Assembly: GCF_001558695.1 (NCBI RefSeq)
Contig: NZ_LNTU01000034.1
Span: forward strand, 434,001-498,000
Direction of reading: 5' to 3'
From: Paramesorhizobium deserti
GTDB lineage: Bacteria > Pseudomonadota > Alphaproteobacteria > Rhizobiales > Rhizobiaceae
DNA length: 64,000 nucleotides
Shown: positions 53,491 through 62,563 of the stretch, piece after piece
Layout of the letters: each line of letters opens with the position of its first letter
Position numbering within the stretch: position 1 is the stretch's first letter
Made by a program: the position numbers and the translations under genes
Notes under the pieces: generated by a model
Seen by the model: only the letters and a program-made list of their open reading frames with translations
What the model was told of the DNA's origin: nothing
Databases searched by the model: none

Positions 53491-55662
53491 ATGAACACAC
53501 CGCGCCGGAAGCTTATTCTCCGTATTCTCCTGGGCAGCACGGCGACACTTCCCGTTCTCCTTTCTTCACCGCTTCAGGCACAGGAGAACGGCACGCCGAT
53601 CCAACTGCAGCAGATCACCGTCGAAAGCGGAGAAGGCGGAGAGGCGAGCGCCACCGGCCCGGTCAAGGGATTTGTCCCTGAAAATACCGCTACCGGCTCC
53701 AAGACCGACACGCCGATCGAGCAGATCCCGCAGGCCGTCTCCGTCGTCGGACGCGAGGAGATGGACGATCTCGGCGCGCAGAAAGTGGATGAGGCGCTGC
53801 GCTATACCGCCGGTGTCTTCGCCCAGCCCTTTGGCCCCGATTTTGATACCAACTGGCTCTATATCCGCGGCTTCGATGCGACCCAGTCCGGCACCTATCT
53901 CGATGGACTTCAGAACTTCAGCTATGGCTTCGGCGGCTTCCTGATCGACAGCTTCGGCCTCGAGCGCATCGAAGTGCTGAAGGGGCCCGCCTCCGCCCTC
54001 TATGGCGGCGCCAACCCGGGCGGCATGGTCAATTATATCAGCAAGCGCCCGACCGGCGAACGCCTGCGCTATGTCGAGGCTGGCATCAACTCGTTCGGCA
54101 ACGGCTATATGGGCTTCGACATCGGCGACAAGGCCTCCGACGTAGTCGATTACCGCATCAATGGCATCATCGCCGGCGGCGACGGCTATACCGATTTCGA
54201 GAAAGACTTCCGTGGCGTCATTTCGCCCAGCATCTCCTGGAGCCCGGACGCGGCGACGAAGCTCACCGTTCTCGCCAACTATACCCATCTCGACGGCACG
54301 CATAATGGCGGCGCCTTCCTGCCCTATTTCGGCACGGTGGTGGACGCGCCCTTCGGCAAGATTTCGCGCAAGCGCAATTTCACCGAGCCATCGATAGATA
54401 GCTACGACCGCGAGCAGGCGTCGATCGGCTATGAACTCGAACACACCTTCGAGAACGATTGGACGGTGCGGCAGAATCTGCGCTACGGCTTTGCGCATGT
54501 GAAGGAGCATAGTCTCTATGCTTATGGCTATGAGGACGGAGCCTGGGGCGGACTGATGGAGCCACTTCCCGGCAGTTCCGATCTCCATCGCATCAATTTC
54601 CGTCACGACACGACGGTCAACACCTTCCTCGTCGATAATCAGTTGCAGGGCAAGGTGACAACGGGCGCCATCGAGCACACCCTGCTCTTCGGCATCGAAT
54701 ATAAATATTTCAAAATCGATCAGATGCAGCAGACGGGCGGCGCCACGCCGATCGACGCCATAGACCCAGTCTATGGCGAGCCGCAGGGGCCGATGTTCGA
54801 TCCCTATATCGATCAGGATCTGCGTCGCAATCAGATCGGCATCTATGCCCAGGACCAGCTCCGCTTCGGCGATGGCTGGATCATGACCCTCAACGGCCGC
54901 TACGATTACGTCTCGGATAAATCCGAAGGTCTTCCAGACTATCGCGATCATCAGGGCGAGGCGAGCGGCCGCTTCGGCATCGGTTATGAATTTGAAAACG
55001 GCCTGACGCCCTATGCCAGCGTCGCCACCTTCTTCAATCCGGTTATCGAAAACCTCCGTCCGGGCGAACAGGCGAAAGCCGAAACCGGCCAGCAATATGA
55101 GGTGGGCATCAAGTATCGTCCGCAAGCGTTCGATGGTCTCATCACCGCCTCGTTCTTTGATCTGACCAAGCAGAACGTAGTGACCGGCCCGTTCAACGAC
55201 AAGACGCAGATCGGCGAAGTGAACTCGCGTGGCGTGGAACTGGAATTGCAGGCCAATATCACCGATGCCTGGCGCGTGACGGCCGCGTTCACCACCTACA
55301 GGCTGGAAGTGACCGAGGACGACAACACCGCCATTATCGGCAACCGGCCCTACCTCCTGCCGGAGACGCAGGCCTCAGTCTTTGCGCAATACACCTTCCT
55401 CGACGGCGCGCTTCAGGGGCTTCAGCTCGGTGCCGGCGTACGCTATGTCGGCTCCTCCTATGCGGATGCGGAGAACCAGTACAAGGTTCCGGATGTCGCG
55501 CTGGTCGACCTGAAGCTCGGCTACGAGAAGGACAATTGGGGCGTCGACCTCAATGTCACCAATCTCTTCGACAAGGACTATGTGGCGGGCTGCCAGACGG
55601 TCCAGTCCTGCGGCTACGGCGAAGGCCGCAAGGCGCTGTTGAAAGCGCATGTAAAGTGGTGA
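53491..55662 (+). CDS. TonB-dependent ferric siderophore receptor (FhuA/FoxA-like)
   Basis: 723 residues. Signal peptide to about residue 30 (SPLQAQ), TonB-box region near IQLQQITVESG, plug domain with TDTPIEQIPQAVSVVGREEM, YIRGFDATQSGTYLDGL and the strongly conserved ERIEVLKGPASALYGGANPG, then a 22-strand barrel ending ALLKAHVKW with terminal aromatic residue. The plug motifs are those of hydroxamate siderophore receptors. It delivers the ferric siderophore to the periplasm for the FhuD-like protein encoded next. The ligand (ferrichrome, ferrioxamine or other) cannot be read from sequence. Confidence 0.92.
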   Translation: MNTPRRKLILRILLGSTATLPVLLSSPLQAQENGTPIQLQQITVESGEGGEASATGPVKGFVPENTATGSKTDTPIEQIPQAVSVVGREEMDDLGAQKVDEALRYTAGVFAQPFGPDFDTNWLYIRGFDATQSGTYLDGLQNFSYGFGGFLIDSFGLERIEVLKGPASALYGGANPGGMVNYISKRPTGERLRYVEAGINSFGNGYMGFDIGDKASDVVDYRINGIIAGGDGYTDFEKDFRGVISPSISWSPDAATKLTVLANYTHLDGTHNGGAFLPYFGTVVDAPFGKISRKRNFTEPSIDSYDREQASIGYELEHTFENDWTVRQNLRYGFAHVKEHSLYAYGYEDGAWGGLMEPLPGSSDLHRINFRHDTTVNTFLVDNQLQGKVTTGAIEHTLLFGIEYKYFKIDQMQQTGGATPIDAIDPVYGEPQGPMFDPYIDQDLRRNQIGIYAQDQLRFGDGWIMTLNGRYDYVSDKSEGLPDYRDHQGEASGRFGIGYEFENGLTPYASVATFFNPVIENLRPGEQAKAETGQQYEVGIKYRPQAFDGLITASFFDLTKQNVVTGPFNDKTQIGEVNSRGVELELQANITDAWRVTAAFTTYRLEVTEDDNTAIIGNRPYLLPETQASVFAQYTFLDGALQGLQLGAGVRYVGSSYADAENQYKVPDVALVDLKLGYEKDNWGVDLNVTNLFDKDYVAGCQTVQSCGYGEGRKALLKAHVKW

Positions 55663-55719
55663 GGACCGTCGTTTCTTAAGTGCAGTTCGCTTCTCAATGA
55701 AACGTTGTGACAACGATAT

Positions 55720-55747
55720 CCCCCTCTGGCCTGCCGGCCAGAGGGGG
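55720..55747. repeat. RIME-derived solo palindrome, receptor-fhuD gap
   Basis: A 12-base perfect stem, CCCCCTCTGGCC against GGCCAGAGGGGG, with loop TGCC. It equals the two terminal repeats of the full elements at 8353 and 11228 joined without their interior. Confidence 0.8.
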
Positions 55748-55797
55748 GTGAATAGGCCAAAACTTGCGAAGGCTTGGACAAGCCTTTACGGGACCTG

Positions 55798-56691
55798 ATG
55801 GCCATCGACCGGCAAAAACCGACGAGACGCAGCGTACTCGCCCTTGCGGCGAGCGCATTTGCATGGCCGGCCGTGCTTTCCGCCGCCCCCCTGCCCCGCA
55901 TCGCGGTGATCGACTGGGCCATGCTGGAAACGGCGCTTGCCATAGGCGTCGTTCCCGTCGCCGCCACCGAGCTCATCCAGTTCCGCGAAATCGCCATTGA
56001 GCCGGAAGTGCCGCAAAGCGTCACGGACCTCGGCCTGCGCGGCACGCCCAATATGGAATTGCTGCGCATCATCGCGCCGGACCTCATCCTGAGTTCCAAC
56101 TTTTACGAATATCGCCGCCCGGCTTTCGAGCGCGTCGCGCCGGTCTTTTCTCGGACGATCTATGAGACCGGCGTTCCGCCCTTCGATCCCGCGCGAGACG
56201 CCATGCTTGCGCTTGGCCAGAAGCTCGGCCGGGAAGACGCCGCGCGCAGCTATATCGCGGCATTGGGCGCGGAAATCGCCGTCTTGCGCGAGCGCGTCCA
56301 GACACGCGCCCACCGCCCCGTCTTCCTCATCAGCATCGGTGACAGCAGGCATTTCCGTGCTTTCGGCGGCGACAGCATGTTCGGCGACGTGCTCACCCGC
56401 ATCGGCCTTGCCAATGCATGGACGGGAACCACCAGCTATTCGGCGACCGCGCCCGTCGGCATCGAGGCGCTGGCGGCGGTTCCAGACGCGGATATCGTGG
56501 TCATCGGTCCTGTCCCGCCCGAGGCGCGCGACATCCTGCCCCAAAGCCCCATTTGGAATGCGCTGCCGGCGGTGAGCCAAGGCCGCGTGGCCATGCTCGA
56601 TCCCATCGACCATTTCGGCGGCCTGCCCGCCGCCCGCCGCTTCGTCCGGCTTTTGGGCCATGCTGGGCCATTCCTGCAGGAAAACCGTTGA
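55798..56691 (+). CDS. fhuD: Iron-siderophore ABC transporter periplasmic binding protein (FhuD-like)
   Basis: 297 residues from the ATG at 55798; a TTG at 55774 would add eight residues. A twin-arginine-type signal (TRRSVLALAASAFAWPAVL) suggests Tat export, as is common for FhuD proteins. Class III binding fold: PRIAVIDWAMLETALAIGVV, the long hinge helix region FDPARDAMLALGQKLGREDA and DADIVVIGPVPPEARDILPQ. It passes hydroxamate siderophores to the FhuB-like permease. A hairpin repeat lies on each side of the gene. Confidence 0.88.
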   Translation: MAIDRQKPTRRSVLALAASAFAWPAVLSAAPLPRIAVIDWAMLETALAIGVVPVAATELIQFREIAIEPEVPQSVTDLGLRGTPNMELLRIIAPDLILSSNFYEYRRPAFERVAPVFSRTIYETGVPPFDPARDAMLALGQKLGREDAARSYIAALGAEIAVLRERVQTRAHRPVFLISIGDSRHFRAFGGDSMFGDVLTRIGLANAWTGTTSYSATAPVGIEALAAVPDADIVVIGPVPPEARDILPQSPIWNALPAVSQGRVAMLDPIDHFGGLPAARRFVRLLGHAGPFLQENR

Positions 56692-56718
56692 GAGCGCCCT
56701 GTTTGATGGAATCGCCAG

Positions 56719-56754
56719 GCGCCCCCCTCTGCCCTGCCGGGCAGAGGGGGGCGC
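56719..56754. repeat. RIME-derived solo palindrome, fhuD-fhuB gap
   Basis: A 16-base perfect stem, GCGCCCCCCTCTGCCC against GGGCAGAGGGGGGCGC, with loop TGCC, the same loop as at 55720. Second collapsed copy within the same operon. Confidence 0.85.
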
Positions 56755-56790
56755 TGTCCCGCCAGCGTTTCCGTGTAATGAGATGTTCCG

Positions 56791-58770
56791 ATGAGTAACA
56801 TCGTTCTTCCCCGCCGCTCCATCCTCGTATGGGCGCTGGCGGCGCTCGCCGCCGCCATTCTTTGCGCCATCACCATAGCCGGGCATCTGTCGCCCGGCAG
56901 CGCCGTGCCCGCGCTCCAGCGCATCATCCTGCTGAACGCGACCTTGCCGCGCGCGGCGATGGCGCTGCTATGCGGGGCGGCGCTCGGCCTTTCCGGGCTG
57001 CTTCTCCAGCGCGTGCTGCGCAATCCGCTTGCCGAACCCTCGACGCTCGGCATCTCCGCCGGGGCGCAGCTCGCCATGGCGGCGGCGGCCATCTATGCCC
57101 CCACGCTGCTGGAAGCGGGCCGCGAGGGCGTGGCGCTGGTGGGCGGGCTGGCGGCGGTCGCCTTCATCCTGGCGCTGAACTGGCGGCGCGATCTGGAACC
57201 GGTTTCCGTCGTGCTCGCCGGCATGATGGTTTCGCTGACCGCCACCGCCGCAAGCGCCGCGCTCATTCTCGCCAATGGCGAATATATGTTCTCGCTGTTC
57301 ATCTGGGGCGGCGGAACACTGTCCCAGCAGGGCTGGGGACCTACGATTGCTATCACGTTGCGGTTGGCTTTCGTTGCTTGCGCCTCTCTCCTGCTGCTAC
57401 GCCCGCTCACCATTCTCGGCCTCGATGAAACGAACGCCCGCAGCCTCGGCGTCGCGCTCTACGCCACCCGGTTCATGGTGATCGGCCTTGCCGTCTGGCT
57501 GGCGGCGAGCGTGACGGCGGAAGTCGGCATCATCGGCTTCATCGGCCTTGCCGCACCGGCCCTTGCCACCTTGAGCGGCGCGCGTACGCCGCGCCAGAAA
57601 CTCATTGCCGCGCCACTCATCGGCGCGGTCCTGCTCTGGCTCGCCGATGGGCTGGTGCAGCTTTTCGCGGGCTCCGGCGGCGAACGCATCCCCACCGGCG
57701 CAGCGACAGCCCTCCTTGGCGGCCCGCTGCTCCTCTGGCTCCTGCCGCGCTTGCGCATGCTCGAATGGCCATCGCTCAATGCCAAGCCGCCCGCAACGCG
57801 CCGCGCGTCCTATCCACTTCTGACGCTAGGCATCCTCCTGCTTCTTGCACTTGTCATGCTGATCCTCGCGCTCATTCTCGGACGCGGACCGGATGGCTGG
57901 AGCCTTGCCCATGGCGTATTACTGCAGGATATTCTCACCTTCCGTAGCCCCCGTGTCGCCATCGCCGCCGCCGCTGGCGCGATGCTCGCCGCTGCCGGCA
58001 CGATCATGCAGCGCCTCACCGGCAATCCGCTGGCGAGCCCGGAAATCCTGGGCGTCGGCACCGGCGCGGGCGTCGGCCTCGCCGCAATCCTCTATCTGAG
58101 CGCCATGCCGGGGCAAGGCCTTCAATTGGCAGGCGCATCCGCAGGCGCGCTCATAGTGCTCGCTGTCATGCTCGTGATTGCCGCGCGCAGCGGCTTCGGG
58201 CCGGAGCGCCTGCTTCTCGCCGGCATTGCCATGAGCGTGCTGTGCAGCGCCGTGCTGACGGCGGCCATCGCCACGGGCAACCGGCAGGCCTTCCAGCTTC
58301 TCCAATGGCTAAGCGGCTCCATCAGTGAAGTTGACACCGGCGAAGCCTGGCTTGCCTGGGCGGCAGCGTTTCTGCTTATCACGCCGCTCTTCTTCACCTC
58401 ACGGTGGCTCGATGTCCTGCCGCTGGGGCGCACGACCGCGCATGCCCTCGGCCTGCCGCTGGCAATGAGTCGGCTCCTGCTCATCGTTCTCTGCGCCGGC
58501 CTCACGGCATTTGCCTCCCTGCTCGTCGGTCCCCTGAGCTTCATCGGCCTCATCGCCCCGCATCTGGCACGGCTCATCGGCCTTCACCGGCCATTGCCCG
58601 GCCTTATCGGCAGCGTGCTGATCGGCAGCGGATTGATGGTCCTTTCCGACTGGCTGTCGCGCATGGTTGCCTTCCCCTATCAACTGCCGCTTGGCCTCTT
58701 TGCTTCCCTTATCGGCGGTACCTATCTCATTTGGATGCTAGGGCGAGGAGAAAGCCGCGAAACTGCCTGA
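56791..58770 (+). CDS. fhuB: Iron-siderophore ABC transporter permease, fused two-domain type (FhuB-like)
   Basis: 659 residues, twice the length of a FecCD permease. Two homologous halves join near residue 330. The first half carries NPLAEPSTLGISAGAQLAMA and VGIIGFIGLAAPALATLSGA; the second carries NPLASPEILGVGTGAGVGLA and LVGPLSFIGLIAPHLARLIG. About 18-20 membrane segments. It needs an FhuC-type ATPase, which is not found on either side here. Ends 66 bases before the acyl-CoA dehydrogenase gene. Confidence 0.92.
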   Translation: MSNIVLPRRSILVWALAALAAAILCAITIAGHLSPGSAVPALQRIILLNATLPRAAMALLCGAALGLSGLLLQRVLRNPLAEPSTLGISAGAQLAMAAAAIYAPTLLEAGREGVALVGGLAAVAFILALNWRRDLEPVSVVLAGMMVSLTATAASAALILANGEYMFSLFIWGGGTLSQQGWGPTIAITLRLAFVACASLLLLRPLTILGLDETNARSLGVALYATRFMVIGLAVWLAASVTAEVGIIGFIGLAAPALATLSGARTPRQKLIAAPLIGAVLLWLADGLVQLFAGSGGERIPTGAATALLGGPLLLWLLPRLRMLEWPSLNAKPPATRRASYPLLTLGILLLLALVMLILALILGRGPDGWSLAHGVLLQDILTFRSPRVAIAAAAGAMLAAAGTIMQRLTGNPLASPEILGVGTGAGVGLAAILYLSAMPGQGLQLAGASAGALIVLAVMLVIAARSGFGPERLLLAGIAMSVLCSAVLTAAIATGNRQAFQLLQWLSGSISEVDTGEAWLAWAAAFLLITPLFFTSRWLDVLPLGRTTAHALGLPLAMSRLLLIVLCAGLTAFASLLVGPLSFIGLIAPHLARLIGLHRPLPGLIGSVLIGSGLMVLSDWLSRMVAFPYQLPLGLFASLIGGTYLIWMLGRGESRETA

Positions 58771-58836
58771 GTTCTCCTTTGTTTCCTTCAAAACGGGAAC
58801 CGCTCTATGATGGTGATTCCAACAGGGAGCTTGATC

Positions 58837-61137
58837 ATGGACCTGCGCACCTTCCGCCGTGACTTCATTACAAGGCCGCTGTTCAGACAGGCCGCGCGAG
58901 TCATGCCGCCGATCTCCGAGACCGAGCGGGAGGCGATCGACGCAGGCACCGTCTGGTGGGACGGCGCGCTCTTCACCGGCAATCCCGACTGGAACAAGCT
59001 TCTCGCCATGCCGCGGGCAAAGCTCACCGAGGAGGAGCAGTCCTTCATGGACGGCCCGGTGCGCGAGCTTTGCGCCATGGTCGACGATTGGAAGATCGTC
59101 TGGCAGGATCGCGACCTGCCGACCGAAGTCTGGAACTTCATGCGCCGAAAGAAATTCTTCGGCATGATCATCCCGAAGAAATATGGCGGTCTCGGCTTCT
59201 CTAACACCGCTCATTCGGAGGTGGTGCGCACGGTTTCCTCCTGCAGCGTCGTCGCCGGCGTGAGCGTGATGGTGCCCAACTCGTTAGGCCCGGGCGAGTT
59301 GCTCATGCATTTCGGCACCGACGAACAACGCGATTATTGGCTGCCCAGGCTCGCTGACGGGCGGGAAATCCCCTGCTTCGGCCTCACTTCGCCCGATGCC
59401 GGCTCCGATGCGGCGGCAATGACCGACACCGGCATCGTCGAATACGGCATGTGGAAGGGCAAAAAGACCCTCGGCATCCGGCTCAATTTCCACAAGCGCT
59501 ACATCACGCTCGGCCCCATAGCGACCGTCATGGGTCTGGCCTTCAAGATGCACGATCCGGAAAACCATCTCGGCCGTGGGGAGGATCTTGGCATCACCGT
59601 CGCGCTGCTCCCCACATCGACCCCCGGCGTCAGCCATGGCGAACGCCACATCCCGCAATTCACCTATTTCCAGAACGGGCCGCTCTACGGCAAGGACGTG
59701 TTCGTACCTCTCGATCATATCCTCGGCGGCGAGGAGCGGATCGGCCAGGGCTGGAAGATGCTGATGACGGCGCTTGCCGCCGGACGCAGCATCTCGCTGC
59801 CCTCGCAATCCGCGGCCTCCGCCGCGATCTGCGCGCGCACCACCGGCGCCTATGCCCGCATCCGAACCCAGTTCAATGTCCCGATCGGCATGTTCGAGGG
59901 CATCCGCAAGCCGCTCGCCGATCTGGCCGCCAATACCTATCTGATCGATGCAGCAAGACGCCTCACCATTGCCGCGCTCGACGAGGGGCACCGGCCATCA
60001 GTGATCTCGGCGATCATGAAATATCATGCCACGGACCGCATGCGCGATTCCATCATCAACGCGATGGATATCCATGGCGGCAAGGCGATCGTCGATGGTC
60101 CCAGGAACTATCTCGGCGGCCAGTACCGCTCGGTACCGATCGGCATCACGGTCGAGGGCGCCAATATCCTGACCCGCAACCTGATGATCTTCGGCCAGGG
60201 CGCGATCCGCTCCCATCCCTATATGCTCGAGGAATTGCTGGCCCTCTCCGATAGCGACAAGGCGCGCGGTCTCGATCGTTTCGACAAGACATTGTGGAAG
60301 CATATCGGCCACGCCTTTGCCACCGCCGGGCGGGCTTTCCTGCGCGGCTGGTCCGGCGGCCATCTCGCCCCAGCGCCCGAAGGCGCGGCGATGCGCAATC
60401 ACTGGAAGCAGCTCTCGCGCTATGCCTCGGCTTTCGCGCTCCTCACCGATCTGTCGCTTGCCACGCTGGGCGGCGCGCTGAAGCGCAAGGAGATGATTTC
60501 GGCCCGCCTCGGCGACATCCTCTCCGAACTCTATCTGCTGGGCGCCGTCCTGAAGCGCTTCGAGGACGAGGGCCGGCCGCAGGAGGACGGGCCCATCGTC
60601 GACTATGTCATGGCGCAGGGGCAGAGCCGCATCGCCGCTGCTTTTGCCGGGGTACTCGATAATCTGCCGGCGCGCTGGGCGGCTGTCCTCATTCGCCTGC
60701 TCGCCTTCCCTGTCGGGCTTCCCGACGCAGTACCGTCGGACAAGCTGACCAACGACGTGGCTGAAACCTTGATGCGCAATTCGCCCCAGCGCGACCGGCT
60801 GACGCCGGATATCTATCTCGGCGAAGGTCGTCAGGAGCACCCGTTGAAGGATCTCGAACAGGCCTTCGCGCTTGTCGAAGCCGCGGAGCCCATCGAGAAG
60901 AAGATGCGGGAGAAGCGGGTGCGCAATGCGGAAGAGGCCCGTGACAAGAGCATCATCAGCGATATGGAGTTCGCGCAGCTTGCCGAAGCGAAGGCGGCAG
61001 CCGCCCGCGTCATCGCCGTCGATGCCTTTGCCATGGAAGAGATTTCACCGATCGCCGCGCAGCATCGGCAGAAAAAGCCATCGCCGCGTCCCAAGCGCGC
61101 TGCACCACGTCGGAACAGCGCCGCAAGTTCTACTTGA
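58837..61137 (+). CDS. fadE: Acyl-CoA dehydrogenase, FadE type
   Basis: 766 residues from the ATG at 58837 (GGGAG seven bases upstream); an ATG at 58807 would add ten. First step of fatty-acid beta-oxidation. Conserved FadE start SETEREAIDAGTVWWDGALF, FAD/substrate motifs CFGLTSPDAGSDAAAMTDTG near residue 185 and GRSISLPSQSAASA, DIHGGKAIVDGPRNYLGGQY, then the large C-terminal DUF1974 domain. It lacks the N-terminal membrane anchor of E. coli FadE, as other alphaproteobacterial members do. The C-terminus is basic (RPKRAAPRRNSA). Overlaps the convergent DUF4336 gene by eight bases. Confidence 0.92.
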   Translation: MDLRTFRRDFITRPLFRQAARVMPPISETEREAIDAGTVWWDGALFTGNPDWNKLLAMPRAKLTEEEQSFMDGPVRELCAMVDDWKIVWQDRDLPTEVWNFMRRKKFFGMIIPKKYGGLGFSNTAHSEVVRTVSSCSVVAGVSVMVPNSLGPGELLMHFGTDEQRDYWLPRLADGREIPCFGLTSPDAGSDAAAMTDTGIVEYGMWKGKKTLGIRLNFHKRYITLGPIATVMGLAFKMHDPENHLGRGEDLGITVALLPTSTPGVSHGERHIPQFTYFQNGPLYGKDVFVPLDHILGGEERIGQGWKMLMTALAAGRSISLPSQSAASAAICARTTGAYARIRTQFNVPIGMFEGIRKPLADLAANTYLIDAARRLTIAALDEGHRPSVISAIMKYHATDRMRDSIINAMDIHGGKAIVDGPRNYLGGQYRSVPIGITVEGANILTRNLMIFGQGAIRSHPYMLEELLALSDSDKARGLDRFDKTLWKHIGHAFATAGRAFLRGWSGGHLAPAPEGAAMRNHWKQLSRYASAFALLTDLSLATLGGALKRKEMISARLGDILSELYLLGAVLKRFEDEGRPQEDGPIVDYVMAQGQSRIAAAFAGVLDNLPARWAAVLIRLLAFPVGLPDAVPSDKLTNDVAETLMRNSPQRDRLTPDIYLGEGRQEHPLKDLEQAFALVEAAEPIEKKMREKRVRNAEEARDKSIISDMEFAQLAEAKAAAARVIAVDAFAMEEISPIAAQHRQKKPSPRPKRAAPRRNSAASST

Positions 61138-61879
61138 GCACCCAGCGGAATGCCCGGCGCAATTCGTTGGCACCGTTTCTGTCATACCAACGGCCATGCG
61201 CCAGGATGATGCGCTCGGGTTGCCACGTGATCATCGTTTCGATCGCCGCGCGTAATTGAGGCTTCTGCTTGGAAAAGGTCAGCCGCATGTCGCGCGGCAT
61301 CTGGCCGTCGGGGTCCTGCACCCCGCCGAACCAGGTTAGCCACCGCATGAGAAATGAATCGAGCTTGCGCGGCTCGAAATTCTCGATGAAATCGGTGAGC
61401 ACCAGCGTCCGGCTCGGCCGATGAAAGAACTCCACCTCCGTCATGAAATCGCCGGTGACGGGAAGCGTCGCGATATCCTTGTCCCAGGGATAGCCTCCAT
61501 CGCGGTCGAGCAGCGTATATCTGAAATCGATGCGGCCCTTCGACTGCTCCTCGATCCGCGGCGCGAGATAGATATCCGCATCAGCAAAGGCGTTCCGCCA
61601 GTCCGGCACCCACCAGTAATGGATGCGGTTGGGGCCGATGATCCAGCGCGGCCGGCCAATGGCCTCGATCTCCGCTTTCAGCGATGGTACCAGCGGCGTG
61701 GGGGAATGGATGAAGAGTTCGCCTTTGCCGAGGCGGATCACCGTCATTCTTGTCGGAAAGGGCATCTTAGGCCATGGCATGCCGAAGCGGATGACCGGGC
61801 CGTCGACGACCCATACATTCTCACAGACCGCTTTCAGCGTGTTCAGCGGCGGATAGGTGATATGCGCGTGCCTTTTCAT
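61130..61879 (-). CDS. DUF4336 domain-containing protein (metallo-hydrolase-like)
   Basis: 249 residues from the ATG at 61879, with AAGG directly before it. VWVVDGPVIRFGMPWPKMPF at the start and VIRLGKGELFIHSPTPLV are the DUF4336 hallmarks, a family related to the metallo-beta-lactamase fold but without the full HxHxDH metal site. Function unknown. A longer in-frame reading to 62194 overlaps the opposite MgtC gene and is not accepted. Confidence 0.82.
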   Translation of the reverse strand: MKRHAHITYPPLNTLKAVCENVWVVDGPVIRFGMPWPKMPFPTRMTVIRLGKGELFIHSPTPLVPSLKAEIEAIGRPRWIIGPNRIHYWWVPDWRNAFADADIYLAPRIEEQSKGRIDFRYTLLDRDGGYPWDKDIATLPVTGDFMTEVEFFHRPSRTLVLTDFIENFEPRKLDSFLMRWLTWFGGVQDPDGQMPRDMRLTFSKQKPQLRAAIETMITWQPERIILAHGRWYDRNGANELRRAFRWVLK

Positions 61880-61979
61880 CCTTGCCCCGTGGATTGTCCA
61901 AAACCTCGGATACAGTTTAGCGGGGTTTGAACAATTGCACCAACGCGGAACCAAACGGCTATTCCTGCGGTTTCCCGGC

Positions 61980-62468
61980 ATGGAAAAGATATTGGCCGAT
62001 ATCGCCGCCGATATGCTGCCGGATACCGCCATTCCGTACCATATCATCCTGGCACGAATTTGCGGCGCCCTGGTTCTCGTAGCGCTGATCGGCATCGACC
62101 GGGAAAGCCGCAGCAGGCCTGCCGGCCTGCGCACGCACCTGCTCGTCGGGCTGGCAGCCGCCGTTTTCGGCATTCTTGCCGGTGAAATCACCAAGGCGCC
62201 GCTCTACCAGATCGAGCAGGTCAGGATCGATCCCCTGCGCATCGTCGAGGCGGTGACGGCCGGCGTGGCTTTTCTCGCCGCCGGGCTGATCGTCTTCGGC
62301 AAAGGCCAGGTGCATGGGCTGACAACCGGTGCCGGCATGTGGCTTGCGGCCTCGATCGGTCTTTCGACTGGCTATGGTTTCTGGATCATTGGCTTTTTTG
62401 CGACAGCAATTGGAGCCATCGTTCTGCGCTTGCTTTACCGTGTCGAAAGATGGCTGCAATGGAAATGA
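61980..62468 (+). CDS. MgtC/SapB-family inner-membrane protein
   Basis: 162 residues with four or five membrane segments. Family core: IILARICGALVLVALIGIDR, RPAGLRTHLLVGLAAAVFGI, RIVEAVTAGVAFLAAGLIVF and VHGLTTGAGMWLAASIGLST. The acidic and arginine residues in GIDRES and SRPAGLRTH are conserved. MgtC proteins support growth in low magnesium or within host cells by affecting ATP synthase or membrane potential. It is of the short type without the C-terminal soluble domain. Weak ribosome site; start chosen from the family N-terminus. Confidence 0.87.
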   Translation: MEKILADIAADMLPDTAIPYHIILARICGALVLVALIGIDRESRSRPAGLRTHLLVGLAAAVFGILAGEITKAPLYQIEQVRIDPLRIVEAVTAGVAFLAAGLIVFGKGQVHGLTTGAGMWLAASIGLSTGYGFWIIGFFATAIGAIVLRLLYRVERWLQWK

Positions 62469-62563
62469 TGACGGCCTCGGCGAGGCCGATTTGCATCCTC
62501 TTTGCGACACTGGCACTATTGTTCTCCGTCTGAATCGATTTTTTAGAACGAGGGGAGAGAAAA

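Noticed and set aside
53566-55125. 519-residue open frame opposite the TonB-dependent receptor
   Set aside because: Shadow of a receptor with plug and barrel signatures.
62469-62563. Terminator before the BCCT gene at the T-run near 62540
   Set aside because: A run of T exists but no stable stem precedes it.
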